From Bacteroidales bacterium UBA2800 (GTDB lineage Bacteria > Bacteroidota > Bacteroidia > Bacteroidales > Paludibacteraceae), in contig DEHM01000003.1 in the NCBI GenBank assembly GCA_002351925.1, positions 14,681 through 57,191 of the forward strand: 42,511 bases of DNA. The letters are read 5' to 3'. Made by a program: the position numbers and the translations under genes. Shown in pieces: positions 24,092 through 31,400 of the stretch. The number at the start of each line of letters is the position of its first letter. Position 1 is the first letter of the stretch. A model generated the notes under the pieces. It saw nothing but the letters and a program-made list of their open reading frames with translations. It searched no databases and was not told the origin of the DNA.

Positions 24092-24331
24092 TTCGCATGC
24101 CGTTGGAAATAAACAACAATGAAACCTACGCCGATATGACAACATGCCCGCTAAGAAATAGCAAGGCAAGTACGAATGTCATACCCGTAGGCATCTATCG
24201 TTACTTTGGCTTTTCCAACAAGAGATAGTTTGCGAAGCTTTCAACTGTTAAGCGCAAAGCGTCAATAAACGCCATTCAATATGTCAAGAACCCACGACCA
24301 TCCACCGTTAATACGGCATCGGCGTAAATTC
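24051..24331 (-). ncRNA. Candidate structured RNA (free-standing sRNA or leader of the exported-protein operon)
   Basis: No convincing gene occupies this part of the 476-bp gap 23983-24458. On the minus strand a consensus promoter predicts a start near 24331, and a hairpin with a T run ends near 24051. Between them several helices are visible: 24125-24130 with 24186-24191 (6 bp) stacked on 24135-24141 with 24177-24183 (7 bp), capped by 24150-24153 with 24159-24162; 24195-24199 with 24224-24228; 24229-24234 with 24253-24258; 24259-24262 with 24269-24272. The 8-nt TTTCCAAC at 24212-24219, in the loop of the third helix, is complementary to 24102-24109, forming a pseudoknot. It does not resemble tmRNA, RNase P RNA or 4.5S RNA. 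I know no family name for it. Confidence 0.6.
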
Positions 24332-24336
24332 GGCCG

Positions 24337-24368
24337 CAAAATTACACAAAAAAAATGACATATGCAAG
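24337..24368 (-). promoter_or_regulatory. Promoter of the candidate structured RNA
   Basis: On the minus strand CTTG (24368-24365) and TAATTTTG (24344-24337) are 20 bp apart, with the extended box TTGCATATGTCA. It is the only consensus promoter between the orphan HicB terminator and the PEGA gene. Confidence 0.75.
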
Positions 24369-24397
24369 AGGAAAGTAGTTTTTTCGGGAAATGCCAT

Positions 24398-24429
24398 AAA
24401 AAAAACAGCACAACCCTACTGGATTGTGC
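24398..24429 (-). terminator. Intrinsic terminator after the HicB-like gene
   Basis: GCACAA (24408-24413) and TTGTGC (24424-24429) form the stem, extended by partial pairing of the inner CCC/GGA, and eight A on the plus strand (24398-24405) give a T8 run on the minus strand. It lies about 30 bp after the stop. Confidence 0.85.
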
Positions 24430-24458
24430 CGTGGTTAACATAACTATAGCAAGGGAGG

Positions 24459-24857
24459 TTAAGCACCTACTTGCATACATGTTTTGCCAATTTGGTGAAT
24501 ACCGCCGACAATACGTTCTCTCTGAGCGGGCTTCGGGCGACGTGTACCGCAGGCGTACTGCGACAACATAGCCTTACTGATTCCTGTCAGTTGCGACAAA
24601 TAAGCAAAGGAGATGTACTCTTTACACTCTTGGAGTACAGCCGACATATCCTTTATAAAAGAGAACTCTGCTTGAACATCCTCTCCCGTGCGCTCTTTAT
24701 GCTCGGCGCGAAATGCATCAAACGTGGCTAAAAAGTCACGCTCTGCTTCCTCAACCGTTGCGCCTTCTCCAAAAAAGCCAAACGGAAACTCTTCGTTGCA
24801 AAATACGCTGTACCAACCAGCGCCGTTGCTCTCTACATGTGCTTCGTACTTTTTCAT
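24459..24857 (-). CDS. Orphan HicB-like protein with C-terminal helix-turn-helix
   Basis: The 132-residue protein has an N-terminal HicB-type domain (KKYEAHVESNGAGWYSVFC, then GEGATVEEAERDFLATFDAF), the partial RNase H fold of HicB antitoxins, and a C-terminal XRE-like helix-turn-helix (AYLSQLTGISKAMLSQYACG). HicB normally neutralises the mRNA interferase HicA and represses its own operon. No HicA-like ORF with a double-stranded-RNA-binding fold lies on either side: upstream is an exonuclease gene 80 bp away and downstream a terminator. It may therefore be a solitary regulator. An inverted repeat in its leader could be its operator. Confidence 0.8.
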   Translation of the reverse strand: MKKYEAHVESNGAGWYSVFCNEEFPFGFFGEGATVEEAERDFLATFDAFRAEHKERTGEDVQAEFSFIKDMSAVLQECKEYISFAYLSQLTGISKAMLSQYACGTRRPKPAQRERIVGGIHQIGKTCMQVGA

Positions 24858-24869
24858 AACAGATTCATT

Positions 24870-24905
24870 TATGCGATACCTGCATCGCGGATAATGTTTC
24901 GCATA
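24870..24905 (-). promoter_or_regulatory. Inverted repeats in the leader of the HicB-like gene (possible operator)
   Basis: TATGCGA (24870-24876) and TCGCATA (24899-24905) form an inverted repeat, and an inner GCGAT/ATCGC pair (24873-24877 with 24884-24888) competes with it. The site is 13 bp upstream of the start codon. Operator function is inferred only from the HTH domain of the product. Confidence 0.35.
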
Positions 24906-24937
24906 GAATACAAGCCCTCTTAGTTGCTAATCTGTTC

Positions 24938-25855
24938 TCAGAAGAGCGAGAGGTCGGAGGGGGTAATGGTGGGACGGGTGCGGCCTGCGGATTTCTTGCC
25001 CCGGCTGGGCTTGGGAGAAGTAGCGGATGAAGGGGCCTGGGATGAGGGGGGCTGGGTTGTTGGTAATGGGGTATGGGGTGCAGGTTTGCGGCCGAGGAGG
25101 GGGATGATGATATCGCGGGTCTGTTGGTCGGTCCATTTGCACTTGTCGATGATCCACTCGAGGTAGGAGCGGTCGATACGCAGCATCGACTGGATAGACT
25201 CGCCTTTGTGGGCACCCTGGCTGAGATAGTAGAACTCGCCGCGTCGGATGAGCCATCGGTCGAACGAGATGAAATGGAACTCGTCGCGTTGTGCCCATGC
25301 CCAGTCGTGCGCCTCCACTTGTGCGCGGAAGACCTGGATAGTAGCCAAGACATCGTCGAGCGAGTTATGTGCTCCCTCAAAAGGATGGCCGTAGTAGCGG
25401 GTATAGGAGGCGGTGAGGTTACAATGGTAGCGTTCGCCAGTCTCCGGGTCGATCTTACCGGCCATATGGATACGCTCGAGTGTGAGCGCATCGTACCAGG
25501 TGCGGTTGTCGAAGTCGAACGGGAGACCGAGTCGCTCGAGGTTATAATGGAGGATAGGCGCGTCGTAGTTATTGCCGTTGTAGGAGAGGATGTCGCATCC
25601 GTTTGTGAAGGCGATGAACTCCGGATAGATGTCGCGCAACGAGACGCCGTTGTCGAGGAGGAACTGCCGGGAGATATGGTGTACCGCCTCCGCCTCTGCG
25701 GGGATGGTGAAGTCGCCCTCGGGCAGGATATACCAGTCGCGCTGGTCGATGGTTTGCCAGGTTTCGGTATCGAACTTCACGAGCGAGAGTTGGATGATGT
25801 GGTCTTTCTGTACGTCGAGGCCGGTGGTCTCGGTATCAAAACAAACAAGGTTCAT
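24938..25855 (-). CDS. DnaQ-like 3'-5' exonuclease (DEDDh) with disordered tail
   Basis: The 305-residue protein has the exonuclease motifs in order: Exo I FDTETTG at residues 5-11, Exo II in YNGNNYDAPIL, and Exo III in AHNSLDDVLAT with the His and Asp of the DEDDh type. Family members act in proofreading, repair or RNA trimming; the substrate here is not determined. From about residue 255 the chain becomes a Pro/Ser/Thr-rich, then basic tail ending SDLSLF, which looks disordered. The gene is 17 bp downstream of the rRNA methyltransferase gene. Confidence 0.88.
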   Translation of the reverse strand: MNLVCFDTETTGLDVQKDHIIQLSLVKFDTETWQTIDQRDWYILPEGDFTIPAEAEAVHHISRQFLLDNGVSLRDIYPEFIAFTNGCDILSYNGNNYDAPILHYNLERLGLPFDFDNRTWYDALTLERIHMAGKIDPETGERYHCNLTASYTRYYGHPFEGAHNSLDDVLATIQVFRAQVEAHDWAWAQRDEFHFISFDRWLIRRGEFYYLSQGAHKGESIQSMLRIDRSYLEWIIDKCKWTDQQTRDIIIPLLGRKPAPHTPLPTTQPPSSQAPSSATSPKPSRGKKSAGRTRPTITPSDLSLF

Positions 25856-25872
25856 AATGGCACGTTATATAG

Positions 25873-27099
25873 TTACTCTACATATAAGACGAGGCCTTTG
25901 AGGTATTCGCCTTCGGGGTGGTAGATGTTGATAGGATGGTCTTGGGGTTGATGAAGTTGATGGAGTATGCGCACGTTGCGTCCCACCTGGGCTGCGGCCG
26001 AGAAGACGGCGAGTCGGAAGGCCTCTTTGTCGACAGCCTGCGAGCAGGAGAACGTGAAGAGTATGCCTCCGGGACGAATCATCTCGATGGCCTTGGCGTT
26101 GATACGCTGGTAGCCACGCAGGGCATTGCGTACAGCGTCACGATGTTTGGCAAAAGCCGGCGGGTCGAGAATGATGAGATCGAAAGTGCGGTTGGCCGTT
26201 TTTTGTGCCGTGAGGTATTCAAAGGCATCTGCCGTGACGGCTGTGTGGTTGTTGGCCTTAGGGAAGTTGTGCGCCACATTGGCGTTGACGAGATCAATCG
26301 CTTTCTGGCTGACATCGACCGAATCGACGCTCTTGGCGCCTCCACGCAGGGCATAGAGCGAGAAACCGCCGGTGTAGCAGAACATATTGAGCACCTCTTT
26401 GCCTTTGGCATAACGCTCGACGAGTGCGCGGTTCTCGCGCTGGTCGATGAAGAAGCCGGTCTTCTGCCCGCGCAGCCAGTCGATACGGAACTGCAGGCCG
26501 TTCTCCATGGACCAGAACTCTTCTGCGTGGGAAACAGGAGACTGGGCGTCGGATATCAGGTAGCCCACTTTGTCTCCCTGGACGGGCGCCTTGAAGGGCA
26601 GGGTGTCGTCGGACTTATAATAGACGTTTTTGACCTCGGGAATGCCGGCGACGATGGCCTCCGCGACAGCTTGGCGACAACGGTGCATGCCGACGGAGTG
26701 CGCCTGCAAAACGGCCGTGTCGGCATAGATGTCGACGATGAGTCCCGGCAGGAAATCACCTTCACCATGGATGAGCCGGTAGGTGTCGTTGTCGGATCGG
26801 ATGAGTCCCAGCGACTGCCTGACGGCGTAGGCGGCGCAGATACGTTGATGCCAGAAATCGGCAGGCAGGCTGTCGATGCCAAACGCCAGGATGCGAACGG
26901 CGATAGATCCTATCTGCCAATGGCCGATACCCAGCAGTTGGTCGGCCGCGGAGCGCACCTGGACGAGATCGCCCTCTTGGGGCTCACTGTGCGGGTCGTC
27001 CCGATCGAGCGTGACACGTGCGATAGCCCCGCTGAAGACCCACGGATGGCGTCGGAGCAGCGATTCTTCTTTATGAGGTTTTAGATAGATTGTAGTCAT
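25873..27099 (-). CDS. RlmI/RlmK-like class I SAM-dependent rRNA methyltransferase
   Basis: The 408-residue protein has an N-terminal PUA domain (YLKPHKEESLLRRHPWVFSGAI), a linker with GEGDFLPGLIVDIY, and a Rossmann SAM domain: NMFCYTGGFSLYALRGG (motif I) and LIILDPPAFAKH (motif IV, DPPAF). This order fits the RlmI family of 23S rRNA m5C methyltransferases. The specific target base is not certain from sequence. It is 13 bp downstream of the nucleosidase gene in the same transcript. Confidence 0.9.
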   Translation of the reverse strand: MTTIYLKPHKEESLLRRHPWVFSGAIARVTLDRDDPHSEPQEGDLVQVRSAADQLLGIGHWQIGSIAVRILAFGIDSLPADFWHQRICAAYAVRQSLGLIRSDNDTYRLIHGEGDFLPGLIVDIYADTAVLQAHSVGMHRCRQAVAEAIVAGIPEVKNVYYKSDDTLPFKAPVQGDKVGYLISDAQSPVSHAEEFWSMENGLQFRIDWLRGQKTGFFIDQRENRALVERYAKGKEVLNMFCYTGGFSLYALRGGAKSVDSVDVSQKAIDLVNANVAHNFPKANNHTAVTADAFEYLTAQKTANRTFDLIILDPPAFAKHRDAVRNALRGYQRINAKAIEMIRPGGILFTFSCSQAVDKEAFRLAVFSAAAQVGRNVRILHQLHQPQDHPINIYHPEGEYLKGLVLYVE

Positions 27100-27112
27100 C
27101 GGACAGGAGAAT

Positions 27113-27604
27113 TTATTCTACGCCATGTGTGAGGTCGTGGTAGGCATGTAGCGAGAGGTTGTCGCTGACATACTTGAGGCTGGTGAGATGGCGGAAACCG
27201 AGTGCGGCGATGAAAGCCAGTTCCATGTCGAAGACGCAGTCGCGGTAGTCGGACTGGAGCACGAAATCGGTATTCGTGTAACAGATAGCTTGTTTCACAT
27301 TGGGTATTTGGCGTTCGTCCATCGGAAGATGGAGTTCCGGCTCGGGATAGGTGACGTTGGGGTGGTTGAGTCGCACTTCGCTCACCTGTACCCATGTGCC
27401 GATATCGAAATTGGCACTTCCGGCATAACCGATATTGACGAGCGGCGTGTCGAGGTCGAGCGACCGGAGGCTGCGGAGAATGTTGATGGCTCCTACTCCG
27501 GTATAGAGGATAGTGGCGTCGGAGAGGTCGAGCCCCAGTTCGGTACGTGCTTTTTCGAGTAGTGTCAGTTCGCCTTCTTCAGCCAGGAGAATGGTGGTCT
27601 TCAT
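27113..27604 (-). CDS. MTA/SAH nucleosidase-like protein (PNP_UDP_1 superfamily), short form
   Basis: The 163-residue protein keeps the core of the phosphorylase/nucleosidase family: VGAINILRSL and NIGYAGSANFDIG near the middle, VFDMELAFIAAL with the ribose-binding glutamate, and KYVSDNLS with the catalytic aspartate. MTA/SAH nucleosidases usually have about 230 residues; here the N-terminal strand-turn and several loops are shortened. It may act on MTA, SAH or another purine nucleoside. It is the first gene of the leftward transcript, with a promoter that interlocks with that of rdgB. Confidence 0.75.
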   Translation of the reverse strand: MKTTILLAEEGELTLLEKARTELGLDLSDATILYTGVGAINILRSLRSLDLDTPLVNIGYAGSANFDIGTWVQVSEVRLNHPNVTYPEPELHLPMDERQIPNVKQAICYTNTDFVLQSDYRDCVFDMELAFIAALGFRHLTSLKYVSDNLSLHAYHDLTHGVE

Positions 27605-27659
27605 TGTTTTTGTGCGATTAAATCGTGTGTTTTTTGTGGAAAACTTTCTTTTTCGGGTG

Positions 27660-27691
27660 CAAAATTACTAAAAATTTTTGCAATGTGCAAA
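27660..27691 (-). promoter_or_regulatory. Promoter of the nucleosidase-RlmI-exonuclease operon
   Basis: On the minus strand TTTG (27691-27688) and TAATTTTG (27667-27660) are 20 bp apart. The -33 region overlaps that of the divergent rdgB promoter. Confidence 0.78.
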
Positions 27692-27707
27692 AAAAATCGT
27701 ATCTTTG
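27677..27707 (+). promoter_or_regulatory. Promoter of rdgB and the PorZ-like gene
   Basis: TTTG (27677-27680) and TATCTTTG (27700-27707) are 19 bp apart. The leader before the rdgB ATG is about 65 nt. Confidence 0.8.
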
Positions 27708-27778
27708 TCGCGATTTTCTCAGTCACGCAGCATGTAGACTGTAGAATTTCTTTCGCGCGCGTAATATATATAAGGAGT

Positions 27779-28405
27779 ATGAGACTGGTTTTTGCGAGCA
27801 ATAATGCCCATAAGTTGCAGGAAGTGCAGGCGATCATGCCGGCAGGTGTCGAGGTGTTGAGTCTTCGGGAGATAGGTTTTGAGGCGGAGATAGAGGAGAC
27901 CGGCACGACGCTGGAGGAGAACAGCGCGATAAAAGCCCGTGCGGTTTGGGATTTTGTCAGCCATCAGCCCTCAGCCGTCCGCCATCAGATAGATGGTGTG
28001 TTTGCAGATGACACGGGTCTGGAGATAGATGCGTTGCACGGCGAGCCGGGTGTGTTCACCGCCCGCTGGGCTGAGCGCGAGACGGGTGTACACCTGCCGG
28101 AGATGGCGACGTATGCTGCCAACAGACAGAAGGCGTTGCGTGAGTTGGCCCATCAGTCTAATCGTGGTGCGCAGTTCAGAACGGTGGTGACGCTGATACG
28201 CGGCGGCAAGGAAGAGCAAGTGGACGGAGTAGTCCGCGGCCGGATGACGACAGATGAGCGTGGCGAAGGTGGGTTTGGATATGACCCGCTCTTTATGCCG
28301 GAAGGGTACGAGAAGACGTTCGCCGAGTTGCCGTCTGAGATAAAGAACAGCATCAGTCATCGCGCCAGAGCGATGCAGGCATTAGTGAAGATGTTGAATG
28401 AATAG
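27779..28405 (+). CDS. rdgB: RdgB/HAM1 family non-canonical purine NTP pyrophosphatase
   Basis: RdgB hydrolyses ITP, dITP and XTP to monophosphates and so cleans the nucleotide pool. The 208-residue protein has the family blocks FASNNAHKLQEV, FADDTGLEIDALHGEPGV, GFGYDPLF and the C-terminal SHRARAMQAL. The start is ATG 27779, preceded by AAGGAG, one of the few Shine-Dalgarno-like sequences in the window. Between ARAVWDFV and GVFADD there is an extra loop of roughly 11 residues (SHQPSAVRHQI) encoded by a heptamer repeat. The gene overlaps the PorZ-like gene by 8 bp. Confidence 0.93.
   Translation: MRLVFASNNAHKLQEVQAIMPAGVEVLSLREIGFEAEIEETGTTLEENSAIKARAVWDFVSHQPSAVRHQIDGVFADDTGLEIDALHGEPGVFTARWAERETGVHLPEMATYAANRQKALRELAHQSNRGAQFRTVVTLIRGGKEEQVDGVVRGRMTTDERGEGGFGYDPLFMPEGYEKTFAELPSEIKNSISHRARAMQALVKMLNE
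27957..27984 (+). repeat. Four 7-bp iterated units (TCAGCCn type) inside rdgB
   Basis: The units are TCAGCCA, TCAGCCC, TCAGCCG and TCCGCCA, followed by a degenerate TCAGATA. The reverse complement, nGGCTGA, is the same unit found at 41339-41366. The repeat accounts for an extra loop in RdgB. Confidence 0.8.
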
Positions 28406-31400
28406 ACTACGAACCATATGGATGCTGGTGCTCTGTTGCTGTGCAGCAGGGATAACGGCTCAACGCTGGACCACGCATTTTGCGTATAACAACGTCACGC
28501 AGATAGCGATGGCATCTGATCGTGTGTATGCGTTGTCGGACGGCAGTTTGTATAGCGTGGACAAGTTGTCGGAACAGATACGCATCTACGGCCGTCAGTC
28601 GGGGCTACATGCTACGGGTATTACGTGTATCGGCTACGACGTGTACAGAAGCCAACTGATCATAGCCTATGATTTCGGTAAACTGGATATCCTGACGAAT
28701 AATGGGGTGCGCTATATAGGCGACTTGTACAACAAGGATATGACGCAGCGTAAGACGGTGCATAATATCACTATCCACGGAAGGACCGCGTACCTGTCGA
28801 CGCACTATGGCGTGCAGACGCTGGATCTGACGGAAAACAGACTGGTGGACAGCTACTGGCTTCGTCCAGACGGAGCAGAGACGCCGGTGATGGATGTGCT
28901 CATCAATGGCGATAGTATATACGCCTTTACAACCGACAGTCTGTTCTGTGCATCTCTGAGCGATAACTTGGTGGATTATCATGTATGGCAGCGCGAGGTA
29001 AGAAGCGGCCGAATAAGTCCGGACAGTGAGAAGGGTAAGCATTATCAGGACGCGTTGGATAACTGGTATGCCGGAGGAGCAGAAGGAATCATACGTTTTA
29101 CGCCTACGGAGAGGTTGAGCTACAGACCGGAAGGGCCGTTGACGAACATTTCGTATCGGGTGATGACCCATGGTGAGGAAGTGTATGTGCTTCCCGGCGG
29201 TCGATGGACCAACCAGAACAATACTTCCGGAAATATCATGCGTTTTGACGGCATACATTGGATGTGTATTCCCCGAGACTCCATCTATGCGCGAACCGGA
29301 AAACCGGTGTTGGATATGATGAACGTGGCGGTGGATCCGCAAGATTCGTCGCATCTGTTTGTGACCAGCTACGGAACAGGTTTGTATGAGTTCCAGGGCA
29401 CTCAACTGCAGCATCATTATTTGCCGGCAGCGGATAACACCTTAGAATCAGCAGTGCCGAACAATCCGACGCATTATACGCGTCTGGATAATGCGCTCTA
29501 TGACGCAGACGGCAATCTATGGCTGACGGTGGCAGGCGATGTAACGTATCCGCTGGTGTGCAAAGACCGGCAAGGCGTATGGCACGGACTGCCCATAATC
29601 GTCAATACCGTGGCCGTACCAATCCATACACCGACAGGCCTGCTGGTGGACCGCCGTAATGGTCATCATAAATGGTTAGCCGCAGGAAGAGCGGGGACCG
29701 GACTATACTGCATAGACGACCGAGGCACGTGGGATGCCTCTGACGACCATATATGCAAACGTTCGAAATGGCTGGACCAACAGGGAGATGAGTTTGAGCC
29801 GCAGAATATCTACGCCGTGCTTCAGGACAGCGAAGGGCGCATATGGATGGCAACGGAGCAGGGTATAGCCCGGATAGATACAGAGGATTATTTTTCGGAT
29901 GAAGATTGTGTGCGTCCCGTGCTGACGGATAATAACGGCGAGAACCCTATGCGTACTTTGAGCGTGAATGCCTTGTGCGAAGATGCCGAAGGCCAGATAT
30001 GGGTTGGCACCCTGGATTTAGGTGTGTATGTGCTTAACAGTGAAGCGACCGAGATAGTAGCACACTATACGACAGACAACTCGGCTTTGCCGTCCAACAG
30101 CATCCTCTCGGTGGCATGTACTGAGAGTGGAGGGATATATGTCGGTACGGCTGAAGGACTGGTGGCATATGATCCGCAGGGGGGAACAGAGCGTATTGAG
30201 TCCGAAGAGGAGGAAGAAGAGCTGCATATGGGATATATGCAGCAATGGCGCTTGCATCTCTCGTACGCTGAGCCGCAAGAAGTGGTGGCAACCCCGGGAC
30301 ATATCTATGCAGCAGCCAACGGAACGCTGTTCTCCGTCAATCGTCAAGACGAGACGATAGAGTATTGGAACAAAGCAACAGGCCTGACCGGTAACCGTAT
30401 TGTTCATATCGCCTATGATGTTGCGTCGGAGCAACTTATCATCGCTTACGACGACGGGCGTATTGACCTGCTGAGCGAAGACGGCGCGGTACGTCAGATG
30501 CCTGACCTCTATATGAAGGCCAGTTCGATGGCTATGAACATCAACTGTATTGCCATTGGTTCGCGCTATGTCTATTTAGGTACTACCTTCGGCATTTTGG
30601 CGGTCAATCCCCGCAAAGCGGAAATAGTGGATACCTACTATATCGGTCAAGAGGCGGCATCAGTGAATGTGCAGCAGATAGTGGAGCACAACGACTCGCT
30701 CTATGCGTTTGCAGACAATCGCATGTATTCGGTTGCACTCAAGGATAATCTGGTAGACTATAATTACTGGCACGCGACACCTTTGGACGGAGATGGGTTG
30801 ACACATGCTTGCGCATGGCGTGACCGACTCTATGTGTTAATGCACGATACGTTGTATAGTCGCTCCAACGACATGTGGCAACAAGTTAGCCCTGAGGCCG
30901 TGAAATGGATTCATGCGTCGGGAGGTCAGTTGTTGGCTTATCGCGAAGGAGTAGGAGTGTTGTATATGGGTGATGATAACCAGTGGCATGGATTAGCGGG
31001 TTATAGTGCAGTGGATGCTGTTTATTCCAAGGGCGAATGGTGGCTTGGAATTTCGGAGAAAGGACTTATTCGCTTGAATAGTAGCGGCGATGATGTATTC
31101 CAACCAGAAGGTCCTAACTGCAATTTCGGCTACAGGTTGCACGCTACCGATGATCATGTGTATGTTGCTTCGGGTGGCCGTTGGGCAGAGCAATTCATGC
31201 GCTATGCACATTTGAACATCTACGATGGCGCCCAATGGCGCGGCATCACGCCGAGTGATATCGGTTCGCGTGTCGGTAGGCCGGCAATAGATGCAGTGAG
31301 TATAGCTGTGGATCCGAATAATGCCGGACATTTCTTTGTGGCTACTTATGGCACAGGAGTGTTTGAGTTTAACAACTATGAGGCAGTAGCGCATTATACC

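Noticed and set aside
24121..24240. Very short frames on both strands inside the candidate RNA (for example a 30-codon plus-strand frame from 24137)
   Set aside because: They coincide with the paired arms of the predicted helices, lack a start signal, and are better explained by the RNA fold; conservation data could reopen this.
24051..24331. tmRNA, RNase P RNA or 4.5S RNA as identity of the structured stretch
   Set aside because: There is no tRNA-like acceptor/T-arm or tag frame ending in ALAA, no RNase P conserved core and no SRP Alu/S-domain tetraloop motif.
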